Positions 9,576 to 18,131 of a stretch of DNA of 43,293 nt are shown piece by piece. Numbering within the stretch: the first letter of the stretch is position 1; each line of letters begins with the position of its first letter. Below the pieces are notes generated by a model. It made no database searches. It was not told the origin of the DNA and was given only the letters and a program-made list of their open reading frames with translations. The DNA is taken from NCBI GenBank assembly GCA_017617415.1, contig JAFZWH010000074.1, forward strand, positions 1-43,293, written 5' to 3'. The position numbers were made by a program, and so were the translations under genes. The stretch comes from Victivallales bacterium (lineage in GTDB: Bacteria; Verrucomicrobiota; Lentisphaeria; Oligosphaerales; Oligosphaeraceae).

Positions 9576-11363
9576 TTACAGGGTAAAGACGCCGTTGATA
9601 TCCTTGCCGAACTCTCCTTCGGCGGTTTCGACACGAACCACCACACCTTCTTCTTCGACCTTGAAGAGCGCCAAGAACTTGAGCGCCTCCTCGCGGTTCG
9701 CACAACGATAGCGGAAGACGCGGTTGATTTCGCCCGATTCGGTACGAACGTCTTCTTCGCCCAGTTTTTCGATGCTCAGACCTTCCTGACGGCTCAACTC
9801 CTCGGCAGAAGGCATCACCAGCTTCACCTTGGGTTCTGAAGACTGCCGGAAATACGACGCATGCGGCAATTCCGGCCAAATCATCGAGGCCTCACGCCAC
9901 CGAGCATAGTTCAAGCTGACGCCGCCAACCACCGCCACCGCGCGGTCATGATGGCTGTATGCACCCAAAATGATGTCACCGCGTTTGGACTTCAATTCGC
10001 CGTTCACGCCAAGCCCCACAAATGAGAGCTGACACAATGCGTTTTTGGCTTCATCCACGGTGTCAAACAGATATGCGACATACTTGAAATGATCGGGGTC
10101 GGACTCCGCCGCCTTCCAGAAATTCTCCTGGAAGGCACCCTTGGACTTGTAAAAGTCGGAGACATCAAGTTCCTTTTCACCCCGGAAGAAGAACATCCAG
10201 ACCACCAAGCCGACAATGCCAACCAGAACCACAATCACCACAATGTAGAGCCACAAACGAGAGCGACGGGCAGGAGGCTCAACCTGCGGCTCCTGGCGGC
10301 TCGGGGTTGGGCGACTCGCGGCGGCCTGACGTTCTGCTTCCAGTTCAGCCTGACGCGCTTCTTCTTCCTCGCGCTCACGTATCGCTTCTTCTTCCCTGGC
10401 CTGCTGCTCAGCAAGCTCTTGGCGTTTACGCTCCGCTTCGGCTTGCTTCGCCAAGACGCCTTCCACACGGGGAAGTTTCCCGACGGGATTCACTGCGTAT
10501 GACTGGCTGGCCATCGACACCTGAGAGGCAATCTCGGCATTGGCACGATTGACACGATCGGCTTCACGGGCCTTGCTGACACGAGCGGCGACGGCGATTG
10601 CATTGGCGGCATACTCCCGCAACAACGCATCCGGCGTAAACCATTGTTCTTCCCAGTAGGTGTAGCCATTGTTCTGATTGGCCAGGAAATCCTCGGCAAA
10701 CTGGCGCTCCACGAACTCCGTGCGATGCTCATCCTCGTACTTTTTACGGGCAACGGCAGAATTACTGATATACTCATCCATCCATTGTTCGCGATAACGC
10801 TGGTTGGCAATCTGGTCGAACTTCACAATTTCTCCCTCGGGGCCATCGTTTCCTTCAATGCCCTCCATGTCACCCAGCCGGATTGTGTGGGAACTGATGA
10901 TGATGTTTCCGCCACGGGTCCCCATGTAGATTCCACGCACCTTCTCGGTAAGTCGCGGCGTTTTCTTGTAAATCACTGTAACCGTCTGATTTAGCTTATA
11001 AAGCGGATACACTTCAGCGGCCTTCTGCCGCAGTTCCGGCATCGAATAGGCGGGGTAGACCTCCAATGCGGCCGCCGCCAGCGCCTCGTCCGCCTTGGCC
11101 TCGCTCTCCGGTTCCAGAACCAGCGGGGGACGCGTGGTCGCCTGCAGACACTTCTCGGTTGCCTTGAAAGTCTCCGAGGTCGCCTGAAGCAAGCCATTCA
11201 AATCCATTTCAGGCTTGGCTGACAACGCTTCGTCCATTAACTTTTCCAAGGTGGCAAGACGCTTATTTGAGAGCGAACGGTCCACTTCCCCGCCAATCAC
11301 CGCAACCTCAAACCACAACAGCGTTGCTACCAAGATAAAGACGAGTCTACTACGGTTATTCAC
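9576..11363 (-). CDS. Two-segment membrane protein with long charged coiled coil
   Basis: Function not recognised; 595 residues. The start is GTG at 11363, chosen because AAGGAG sits 6 bases upstream; upstream in-frame ATGs (11465, 11438) have no such site. An N-terminal hydrophobic segment (about 6-24) acts as signal or anchor. A largely soluble region of about 270 residues follows, then an Arg/Glu/Ala-rich coiled coil (about 295-350) and a Pro/Arg linker. A strong membrane helix at about 369-395 (LYIVVIVVLVGIVGLVVWMF) precedes a roughly 200-residue C-terminal domain. It could be a membrane-spanning scaffold with domains on both sides. The convergent sigma factor gene shares its terminator. 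Confidence 0.75.
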   Translation of the reverse strand: MNNRSRLVFILVATLLWFEVAVIGGEVDRSLSNKRLATLEKLMDEALSAKPEMDLNGLLQATSETFKATEKCLQATTRPPLVLEPESEAKADEALAAAALEVYPAYSMPELRQKAAEVYPLYKLNQTVTVIYKKTPRLTEKVRGIYMGTRGGNIIISSHTIRLGDMEGIEGNDGPEGEIVKFDQIANQRYREQWMDEYISNSAVARKKYEDEHRTEFVERQFAEDFLANQNNGYTYWEEQWFTPDALLREYAANAIAVAARVSKAREADRVNRANAEIASQVSMASQSYAVNPVGKLPRVEGVLAKQAEAERKRQELAEQQAREEEAIREREEEEARQAELEAERQAAASRPTPSRQEPQVEPPARRSRLWLYIVVIVVLVGIVGLVVWMFFFRGEKELDVSDFYKSKGAFQENFWKAAESDPDHFKYVAYLFDTVDEAKNALCQLSFVGLGVNGELKSKRGDIILGAYSHHDRAVAVVGGVSLNYARWREASMIWPELPHASYFRQSSEPKVKLVMPSAEELSRQEGLSIEKLGEEDVRTESGEINRVFRYRCANREEALKFLALFKVEEEGVVVRVETAEGEFGKDINGVFTL

Positions 11364-11783
11364 AAAAAACTCCTTATTCGGGTGAAAAAGTACGCCGAAA
11401 CCGCTCCCGACAAACAGAAACGCCTCTCGACAACTCATTATGAAAATGACCTCGCATAAGCGCATGCCCGCGTTTATGCGTTATAAAAAACGAATTTTAC
11501 ATATTTTACGCTTTTTTTAGGAAAATGCCATAGAACACAGCAAAAAAAACTGAATTTTGCTCAAATTTTTGAGAAAAATTGCAAAAACTCCAGCTTCTAA
11601 CAGAATTGTCCAGTTTTGACACATACGAAAAATCCCCCATTGATGAGGAAATTACAAAACTCTCATCCCACTCGCCCCCCGCAGTGCTGGGCGATGCTTC
11701 ATCGCTTAAGTTCCGCATGGAAGACCACGCCTCGCTTGCGGCACTTTGCGCTTGGGCGATAGTGTTGCAATTTGCCTTCGGGG
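11364..11783. other. 420-base intergenic region, AT-rich
   Basis: I see no convincing gene. A short plus-strand frame (11579-11803) overlaps the end of the neighbouring gene and has no ribosome binding site. The part at 11485-11600 is strongly A/T-rich with homopolymer runs, such as TAAAAT-like -10 elements on the minus strand around 11495-11515. It probably carries the promoter of the gene starting at 11363. Confidence 0.5.
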
Positions 11784-13685
11784 TCAGTTTTTCAGGAAAT
11801 TAGCGAAGGCAAAGACATCCACGACAGCATTGCAGACATTGCATACTCGCATCCGTAGTCCAATGTCGTTGGTGACCAGCCACCGAAGATGTTCCTCACC
11901 GTCATCTTCCTCAGTTGTCGCCACATTTGCCAGCTGCTCGACCAATTCATTTCCAGCATCCTGTCCATCTGGCGTCCGGGCGGCGGAAACCAATGCGAGC
12001 TTTCCCTTCTTCTCCACTGTGGTGTTTGGCAAATCGGAATCAAACACCAGCGTCATGGAGTGGAAGAACTTTGCCCGGTGCTGACAACTTGCAATGAAGT
12101 CGCTATAAGCAGATGATCCTCGCCCTGCCATGGCTGCACTAACAGCCCACCGAGGACAATGCTTGATGACATTGCTGGCATCCACAAAGAGATCCACTTC
12201 GGCCAGACGATTCAGAAAGTTGTGAAGCTGGACAATCTCCAGAAGCGGTCCCGTGACCGATTCATGCGTCATGGTCTGAGGCACTCTGTTCGCGCGCGCC
12301 AAAGCATCAACTGCCTGGTTTTGGCGTTGTTTCAGGAGGTTAAGCGCCTCAGTGCAGCCATCCGTCCCATAAAGCTTCTTTCCCAGCGGCGACTCAAGCA
12401 TCCGCCGCACCTCTGAATATTTATCCAATGCATTGCCATCAAATGGAATTTCAATAATATATGCCTTAAGCCTTGCGGGCAATGCCAAAGTGCTGTTCTT
12501 CGACTCCTCGCCGAGTTTCTGTTTCAACTCGTCAATGCGAGCCTCCAAATCACGCTGCAATTCTGAAATACCTGCAATCGGTTGAATGGCATCCTCAATC
12601 GCCAACTTCACCTGCATGAGCATCTGCTCCGTCTTGCGCAGTTCATCGCGAAGGCTCTGCAAAGTGCCATAGCGCTTATTGACTTCTCGTTGATGCGCAA
12701 GCATTTGGTTAACCCGTTCCCGCAGCCCGGCTCCCCGCTGTGACGCCTGAGCAGCATAAGCCACCAAATCCGGATGAACGCCCAGCACGGAGGCCTCGAA
12801 CGAGGCCATTTGCGTTTGCATCGTTTGTTCCTGAAACTCCCGCAGTTCCTCCACCGCGCCAGTGAAATTTTGCGCACATTCCCCCAGCCGTTGCTGAAGT
12901 GCCTGGATTTCGTCATCTTTGGCCGCCAATTCCTTCGCATGAACCTCTTCCAGAATCCGTAACCGTTTGGCCAGCTGATCGCGTTCATAAACCACCTCGC
13001 CAAGACGTCGCTTGTTCGCGCCTTCCGCGGCACCGTCCGGAACTGCCGAAGCCTCCATCGCTTCACGGAGTGGCAACGACGACGCCTTCGTCAAAGGCAA
13101 CAATCCCTCCCCCCCATGCGTTGGCTCCGGCAGTGACACGATTGGCTCGTTCCGCATTTCCACAGAAAGATGTTCCGCCACCCAAAAATCAGCCATCTCC
13201 GCCGGCAATTCCGGCATGCTCACCGCCTCGCCGCGTTCAGGACGTTGCGTCAACGGCCGAGTATTCCAGAAAGACGGCCAAGCCAGCAGATGCTCACCAA
13301 GACGTTGCGCCCATGGCTGGTCAATGTCACAAAGCAATGTATATGCCCACGGTCGCGCATCCTTCAACAATCGGAACCACTTGCTCCAATTCTGCTTCAG
13401 CCAGTCACTGGAAAGATGGCGATAAACGTCCTTCACTTTCTTTATCTTAGGACTCTTCGCGATACCCTCCATGAAGAAATAAAAAGCCTGGTCTTGGTCA
13501 TGCACGATGACTGTCGCCAGGCGCGTGCGAACCCGATTATGATGGAAATTCTCCTTTTGAATTTTGAAGCCTCCTTTGCTGACCAGCATTCGGAAGCGGG
13601 GATTATCCTGTATCAACGACCTGAATATCCGGTAATCAATACAACGCAGTCCCCAGTCAATGGCCTCTATGCAAATGTTGTTCAT
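11784..13685 (-). CDS. Coiled-coil protein with C-terminal PIN/NYN-like nuclease domain
   Basis: Function not recognised as a named family; 633 residues. Residues about 1-215 form an N-terminal region with a Trp-rich part (SSDWLKQNWSKWFRLLKDAR). Residues about 225-400 form a long coiled coil rich in Glu, Gln, Leu and Arg. A linker region follows, then from about 495 a PIN/YacP(NYN)-like fold: DLFVDASNVIKHC (first Asp after a hydrophobic strand), MTLVFDSDLP, GQDAGNELVEQLA and RWLVTNDIGLRMRV. The four spaced acidic positions match the metal-binding pattern of PIN-type RNases. No signal peptide, so cytoplasmic. No Shine-Dalgarno is seen. It has no adjacent antitoxin-like gene, so an ordinary VapC-type toxin is unlikely. 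Confidence 0.75.
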   Translation of the reverse strand: MNNICIEAIDWGLRCIDYRIFRSLIQDNPRFRMLVSKGGFKIQKENFHHNRVRTRLATVIVHDQDQAFYFFMEGIAKSPKIKKVKDVYRHLSSDWLKQNWSKWFRLLKDARPWAYTLLCDIDQPWAQRLGEHLLAWPSFWNTRPLTQRPERGEAVSMPELPAEMADFWVAEHLSVEMRNEPIVSLPEPTHGGEGLLPLTKASSLPLREAMEASAVPDGAAEGANKRRLGEVVYERDQLAKRLRILEEVHAKELAAKDDEIQALQQRLGECAQNFTGAVEELREFQEQTMQTQMASFEASVLGVHPDLVAYAAQASQRGAGLRERVNQMLAHQREVNKRYGTLQSLRDELRKTEQMLMQVKLAIEDAIQPIAGISELQRDLEARIDELKQKLGEESKNSTLALPARLKAYIIEIPFDGNALDKYSEVRRMLESPLGKKLYGTDGCTEALNLLKQRQNQAVDALARANRVPQTMTHESVTGPLLEIVQLHNFLNRLAEVDLFVDASNVIKHCPRWAVSAAMAGRGSSAYSDFIASCQHRAKFFHSMTLVFDSDLPNTTVEKKGKLALVSAARTPDGQDAGNELVEQLANVATTEEDDGEEHLRWLVTNDIGLRMRVCNVCNAVVDVFAFANFLKN

Positions 13686-13811
13686 AATGGATTAAAATTG
13701 GGAGAAGGTCACCCAAAGTGACACATCAGGCGAAAAAACCAGATGCAACAAGCCGCCAGCCACGAGACACTATGCCTCGCTACAGCCTGTCCCGGCAACA
13801 GCTAATGCCGA

Positions 13812-14852
13812 CTATAGCAACGGAATGTGATGTTCGCGACATTTCGCGATCATCGCATTCGGCCAGATGCTGCACTGGATTTCGCCGATATGCGCCTTCT
13901 GCAGGAATAACATGCACAGACGGCTTTGACCAATGCCGCCGCCCATCGTAAGCGGCAGCTCGCCTTTCAATAACGCCTGGTGGAAGAACAATTTCTCACG
14001 GGCCTGCTGACCAGCCAGCTTCAGTTGGCGCTTCAGCGCCGTCCGGTCCACGCGGATGCCCATCGAGGAGAGTTCGAAGGAGCGCCTCAGTATCGGGTTC
14101 CAGACGACGATGTCGCCGTTGAGACCGTGATGCGTCTTGTCGGAGGGCGTGGACCAGTCGTCATAGTCGGGCGACCGCCCGTCGTGGGGCTTGCCACTCA
14201 GGGGCAATGCGCCGCCGATGCCGATGATGAACACCGCGCCGTCCTGCTTCGCAATCTTATCCTCGCGTTCCTTGGGCGTGAGTTTAGGATACTTTGCCTC
14301 GAGGTCTTCGGTGAAGTGGAACTTGATCTCATCAGGAAGGAAAGCCGTGAGCTGCGGATAGTCCTGGCAGAGAGAAGCCTCCGTGCGACGGATAGCATAG
14401 TAGATGCGACGGACCGTGTCCTTCAGGTATTCCAGCGTGCGCTGCTCCTTGGTGATGACCTTCTCCCAGTCCCACTGGTCCACATAGAGTGAATGGAGGT
14501 TGTCCAGTTCTTCGTCCGGCCGGATGGCGTTCATATCCGTGTAGATGCCTTTTCCCGCCTCCATCCCAATGGTCGCCAATTTCAGGCGTTTCCATTTCGC
14601 CAGCGAATGGACGATTTCGGCCTGCTCACCGGCGATGTCCTTGATGCCGAAAGAGACCGGCTTTTCCACGCCGTTCAAGTTGTCGTTGATGCCAGTGCCC
14701 GAAAGCACGAAGAGCGGTGCGGTGACACGCTGGAGCTTCAGCTCGAAAGCCAAGTCCGACTGGAACTGGTTCTTGATTTTGCGAATGGCGCACTCCGTGG
14801 CCAATTCGTCCAACAACGGCTTGTAGCCGCGCGGCAGCAAGAGTTTAGACAT
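13812..14852 (-). CDS. asnA: Aspartate--ammonia ligase
   Basis: Ammonia-dependent asparagine synthetase (aspartate + ATP + NH3 to asparagine + AMP + PPi), a class II aminoacyl-tRNA-synthetase fold. The 346-residue product aligns with AsnA from MSKLLLPRGYKPLLDELATE. Family stretches include KLQRVTAPLFVLSGTGIND, VEKPVSFGIKD, MNAIRPDEELDNLHSLYVDQ and the C-terminal LPLTMGGGIGQSRLCMLFLQ. The frame is open to 15029, but the extra residues are unlike AsnA. ATG 14852 follows a weak GGGG. The glutamine-dependent enzyme AsnB is not in this window. Confidence 0.97.
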   Translation of the reverse strand: MSKLLLPRGYKPLLDELATECAIRKIKNQFQSDLAFELKLQRVTAPLFVLSGTGINDNLNGVEKPVSFGIKDIAGEQAEIVHSLAKWKRLKLATIGMEAGKGIYTDMNAIRPDEELDNLHSLYVDQWDWEKVITKEQRTLEYLKDTVRRIYYAIRRTEASLCQDYPQLTAFLPDEIKFHFTEDLEAKYPKLTPKEREDKIAKQDGAVFIIGIGGALPLSGKPHDGRSPDYDDWSTPSDKTHHGLNGDIVVWNPILRRSFELSSMGIRVDRTALKRQLKLAGQQAREKLFFHQALLKGELPLTMGGGIGQSRLCMLFLQKAHIGEIQCSIWPNAMIAKCREHHIPLL

Positions 14853-14945
14853 GGTAAAACCCCAAATTGCATGTTTGAATGATGTGCAAGGTGGCACCTT
14901 GCGGAGAATCGGAACGCCCGGGCATCCCACCCGGACCTCCAGAAA

Positions 14946-15001
14946 AATGACAATCTTGTCCAAATAATGACAATTTAGTAAAATCGCTGCCAATTTTGGA
15001 C
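14946..15001. promoter_or_regulatory. Repeat-containing region upstream of asnA
   Basis: A direct repeat AATGACAAT at 14946-14954 and 14966-14974 has a 20-base period, about two helical turns. An inverted pair GTCCAAA (14958-14964) and TTTGGAC (14995-15001) lies around it. It is about 95-150 bases before the asnA ATG. Equal helical phasing suggests a regulator binding site, but no regulator gene is adjacent. Confidence 0.3.
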
Positions 15002-15100
15002 ACTTCCGCATTGCGTATGGTATTCGCAATCACGGCTGCCACATAATATGAAGCCGTTTCCCGTAACTGCAAATCCATTTCTCAAAAAAAGGAACTATAT

Positions 15101-15133
15101 CAATAAAATAGCGACGATGGGACATTCCCGTCG
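15101..15133 (-). terminator. Probable terminator of the 15146-15781 gene
   Basis: CGACGATGGGA (15112-15122) can pair with TCCCGTCG (15126-15133), with a two-base bulge and a 3-base loop. On the minus strand it is followed by a T-rich stretch (15101-15110). It lies just past the stop of the upstream minus-strand gene. Confidence 0.45.
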
Positions 15134-15145
15134 GTTCATATCAAG

Positions 15146-15781
15146 TCATTCTGCTACAACATTACATCCAGCAGGTCTCCGCCTTTGCCAAATCACCAGT
15201 CCCAAGGCAAGTATCAGTGCCAAGCCTCCGGAGACAATGCCAATAATCCTTGCAGAAAAGCCTCCAAGCAAGACCATGTTGCAAGGGTGATAGTGGACGA
15301 CAAATGACAAGTCCGCACAGGCGGGGTCCGTCTGCGGCATCTTGACTTCCACCTCCAAAGTATAGTCTTTGTATGGAAGATGAGGGGCAGAATGCCAAAG
15401 ATACGCGAATGGTGTTCCGGAAAAATAGTCGGCGGAATCCGACCAGATTTCCTTACCCGGCGTACGATTGTCTCCTTCCACCACAACCATGTCTCCATCA
15501 AGCAAGGAGAACTCCAGGAAACTGGCGTCCTGGAAGTTCAGGGACTTCGGTCCCTCCTCCCGTAGGTACAGCACACAGCCATGAAGCCCCTCGTACCCAT
15601 GGTGAAACGGAACCCGGAGATGCGTTGGCTGGGTTGCGTCCAAGTGAAATTCACAGGGAACCGCCTCCACCTCCGCTCGAAAACGCTTTGTCACAGAGTG
15701 GTCAAACCGAAAACACAGCACACCGAAAAAGCCAAGCGCAAGCAACAACCCCCATAATATCAATCGAATCCAATACCGCAT
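15146..15781 (-). CDS. Small membrane-anchored protein of unknown function
   Basis: Not recognised; 211 residues. There are two hydrophobic segments, one at the N-terminus (about 4-23, IRLILWGLLLALGFFGVLCF) and one near the C-terminus (about 180-200, IIGIVSGGLALILALGLVIW), then a short basic tail. Between them is a roughly 150-residue beta-rich region, predicted outside the cytoplasm. The layout suggests an extracytoplasmic sensor or accessory domain held at both ends. No Shine-Dalgarno is seen before ATG 15781. Nothing in the neighbours points to a role. Confidence 0.65.
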   Translation of the reverse strand: MRYWIRLILWGLLLALGFFGVLCFRFDHSVTKRFRAEVEAVPCEFHLDATQPTHLRVPFHHGYEGLHGCVLYLREEGPKSLNFQDASFLEFSLLDGDMVVVEGDNRTPGKEIWSDSADYFSGTPFAYLWHSAPHLPYKDYTLEVEVKMPQTDPACADLSFVVHYHPCNMVLLGGFSARIIGIVSGGLALILALGLVIWQRRRPAGCNVVAE

Positions 15782-16207
15782 GAGCTTACACTGTTGATTG
15801 GAAGTTGTTTTGCATTAATATACCACAGTTGACCGGTTAAACCCACAGTTCTAAGGCAAAAATCATAGGAAAACTAAGATTCCGTTTCCTTTCCCGTCAT
15901 CGGACTTGCAACTGGCCAAAATCGCATTACATTACTTCCGTAAGGGGGCGGGGGTATACCTCCCTAATTGGAAAGCGCATGTGCGACCAAGCAAAAAAAC
16001 GCTGCCGATGCCGACTGGTAAAAATCACCATCGTGACAACCTTGCCTTGCTTCTGTCGCGCGTAGTGCAAGGCAAAGTTTTACCGGACAGCAGTGATATT
16101 TCTTAGCCTACCTAACAGGACTGAAACGGTTAGATGACCCATCCAGACCAGATCGGCTTTCAAGGAACTCGAAACACGAGATTTCCTTCAAGCATTATAT
16201 TTGTTTC
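15782..16207. other. 426-base gap with hairpin and palindrome
   Basis: No coding region is supported. It holds a possible plus-strand promoter (TTGATT at 15794-15799 and TAATAT about 16 bases later), a palindrome GGTATACC within a G-rich stretch near 15945-15965, and a 9-bp hairpin TTGCCTTGC (16042-16050) with GCAAGGCAA (16067-16075) followed by TTTT. Promoter plus terminator-like hairpin would fit a small RNA of about 250 bases, or simply a long leader for ruvC. Confidence 0.3.
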
Positions 16208-16879
16208 ATGCACATCAAGAATGACGCCAAACTCGCCGCGCTGCTGGCGGCCTCCGAGGCACGGAAACGTGGTGAACGCTCCGCCGGGGACGCCAGAGGC
16301 TGGGAGACCCGTACCATCAAGCACGACAAGAAGACGCCCTCTGAAATCAGCGTGCAGGGTGGTGCCTCGCAGCTGAATCTGCGCATCCTGGGCATGGACA
16401 CCGCCCTGCGCAAGACTGGATGGGGCATCATTGATGTCCATGGAAAACACTGGACCGCAGTGGACTGCGGGGTAATTGTGAATCCCCCGACGGTTTCGCT
16501 GACCGACTGCATGAGGCACCTCAACGGCGCCATCAAGGACCTCCTGACCAAATACCATCCAGACGCCGTGGCAATCGAAGGCGGCTTCTACTGCAAAAAC
16601 GCCCGTACCGCCATCGTGCTGGGAACCGCCCGAGGTGCCGTGCTGGGCGTTCTCGCCGAAGCGGAAGTCCCTGTGTACGAGTATGCGCCGCGCCGCGCGA
16701 AACAAGTGGTCACCGGCAACGGTACCGCCACCAAGGAGCATGTCGCCAAGATGGTCTCCAATCTCCTCCGAATCCAGGTCGAGAATCTCGCCAACGACTC
16801 CACCGACGCCCTGGCGTTGGCCATCTGCCACGCAGCCGCCGTCATCGACCCCACCGCCGATTTGGAAAAACCACTGTAA
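16208..16879 (+). CDS. ruvC: RuvC-like Holliday junction endonuclease with N-terminal extension
   Basis: Resolves Holliday junctions with RuvAB during recombination. The RuvC core starts near residue 59 (LRILGMDTALRKTGWGII). The acidic active site is Asp64, Glu124 (VAIEGGFYCKNARTAIVLG), Asp197 and Asp200 (NDSTDALALAICHA). APRRAKQVVTGNGTATKEHV is the standard motif before the last acids. The 223-residue length exceeds the usual 160-180 because of an unusual charged extension of about 55 residues. No better in-frame start exists close to the core, so ATG 16208 is kept, without a Shine-Dalgarno. ruvA and ruvB are not adjacent. Confidence 0.9.
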   Translation: MHIKNDAKLAALLAASEARKRGERSAGDARGWETRTIKHDKKTPSEISVQGGASQLNLRILGMDTALRKTGWGIIDVHGKHWTAVDCGVIVNPPTVSLTDCMRHLNGAIKDLLTKYHPDAVAIEGGFYCKNARTAIVLGTARGAVLGVLAEAEVPVYEYAPRRAKQVVTGNGTATKEHVAKMVSNLLRIQVENLANDSTDALALAICHAAAVIDPTADLEKPL

Positions 16880-16884
16880 TTAAT

Positions 16885-16920
16885 TTGCAATTGCAATATA
16901 TAAGTCAAAATTGCAATTTT
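16885..16920 (+). terminator. Weak AT-rich terminator-like hairpin after ruvC
   Basis: TTGCAATT (16885-16892) pairs with AATTGCAA (16909-16916), followed by TTTT (16917-16920). It starts 6 bases past the ruvC stop. The stem is low in GC, so efficiency is uncertain. Confidence 0.4.
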
Positions 16921-17100
16921 CCCTCCAATCTCTAAGATGAATTTTTGTTTAAAATGTCATAAATCGCTTGCTTCCCATGCTTCTGGACAAAGCAGAATTA
17001 CTGACATTTCATTCAATAATCCGTATAAGATGGACAAGACCTGCGAATTTGCCAATTGGCTACAAATCAATGCTCGCTATCAACAAACAAAACAAATTTA

Positions 17101-17122
17101 AGTTGCTAATTGCTAATTGAAA
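17101..17122 (+). repeat. Heptamer repeat upstream of pyrD
   Basis: AGTTGCT, AATTGCT and AATTGAA run to the base before ATG 17123. The unit is the same GCTAATT-phase heptamer that abuts prfA, in the same orientation relative to the gene. No Shine-Dalgarno intervenes. Confidence 0.8.
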
Positions 17123-18046
17123 ATGGCTGATTTATCTGTCCAACTTGGTTCGCTGAAGCTGCGGAATCCCATCGTCACCGCATCCGGCACTTTCGGCTAC
17201 GGCGCGGAATACGCGGATTTGATTCCCTTTGACCAACTTGGTGCCATCACTGTCAAAGGCGTCTCGCCTTTCCCGTGCGATGGCAACCCGATGCCCCGCA
17301 CCGCCGAGGTCTTCGGCGGGATGCTCAATGCAATTGGACTACCAAACCCTGGTATTGAGCAATTTATAAAAGACAATCACTATCTGCCCTATCTGCGCAC
17401 CCTGCCCTGCCCCGTCATCGTGAACATCTGGGGCAAGTCCATCGAACAATACGCCGAAGTCGCCGAGCGGCTGGACGCCGAGCGCGAAGGCGTGGCGGCT
17501 TTGGAAATCAACATCTCCTGCCCGAATGTCAAGGCCGGCGGAATTGCCTTCGGCACCGACCCGACGCAGGCCGCAAAGGTCGTCTCCGCCGTACGCAAAG
17601 CCACCACCCTCCCCCTCATCACCAAGCTCTCGCCGAATGTCACCCGCGTCGCGGACTTCGCTCGCGCCACCGTGGACGCCGGCAGCGACATGCTCTCGCT
17701 CATCAACACCTTCACCGGACTGGCCATCGACCTCGAAAAGCGCAAGAGCAAACTGGCGAACTTCACCGGCGGCTTCTCCGGCCCCGCGCTCAAGCCCATT
17801 GCCCTCCGGATGGTCTATGAGGTCCACCAGGCCGTGCCCGACACCCCCATCATCGGCATGGGCGGAGTCACCAGCGGCACCGACGCTTTGGAGTTCCTGG
17901 TCGCCGGCGCCACCGCCGTCGGCGTGGGCACCGCCATCTTCGCCAACCCGCAGTGTCTCGTGGAAATCCCACGCCAGATGAACGACTGGCTGGACGCGCA
18001 CCACGTCGCCACCGCCGCCGAACTCATCGGCACCCTGCAGCGATAA
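17123..18046 (+). CDS. pyrD: Dihydroorotate dehydrogenase, class 1B catalytic subunit
   Basis: Oxidises dihydroorotate to orotate in pyrimidine synthesis. The 307-residue FMN barrel has the class 1 catalytic cysteine at Cys133 (LEINISCPNVK) and FMN-binding motifs TASGTFGYGAEY, ITKLSPNV, NTFTGLAID and GMGGVTSGTDALEFLVAGAT. The sequence style is class 1B, which normally works with the iron-sulfur/FAD subunit PyrK, but no pyrK is in the window. ATG 17123 gives the usual N-terminus (MADLSVQLGSLKLRNPI); a TTG two codons earlier lies inside the heptamer repeat. Confidence 0.96.
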   Translation: MADLSVQLGSLKLRNPIVTASGTFGYGAEYADLIPFDQLGAITVKGVSPFPCDGNPMPRTAEVFGGMLNAIGLPNPGIEQFIKDNHYLPYLRTLPCPVIVNIWGKSIEQYAEVAERLDAEREGVAALEINISCPNVKAGGIAFGTDPTQAAKVVSAVRKATTLPLITKLSPNVTRVADFARATVDAGSDMLSLINTFTGLAIDLEKRKSKLANFTGGFSGPALKPIALRMVYEVHQAVPDTPIIGMGGVTSGTDALEFLVAGATAVGVGTAIFANPQCLVEIPRQMNDWLDAHHVATAAELIGTLQR

Positions 18047-18049
18047 ACA

Positions 18050-18068
18050 CCGTTGTTCTAGACAACGG
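18050..18068 (+). terminator. Hairpin after pyrD
   Basis: CCGTTGT (18050-18056) pairs with ACAACGG (18062-18068) around TCTAG, immediately past the stop. No T run follows, so it may stabilise the 3' end rather than terminate. Confidence 0.3.
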
Positions 18069-18090
18069 ACGGTGGACTTAAACTTTAAAC

Positions 18091-18125
18091 AACCTCTAAC
18101 CTCTCACCTATAACCTCTAACCTTC
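18091..18125 (+). repeat. Heptamer repeat upstream of mannitol-dehydrogenase-family gene
   Basis: Five 7-base units: AACCTCT, AACCTCT, CACCTAT, AACCTCT, AACCTTC. They end 6 bases before ATG 18132. The sequence differs from the prfA/pyrD unit but period and position are alike. No Shine-Dalgarno is present. Confidence 0.88.
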
Positions 18126-18131
18126 ATTCAG

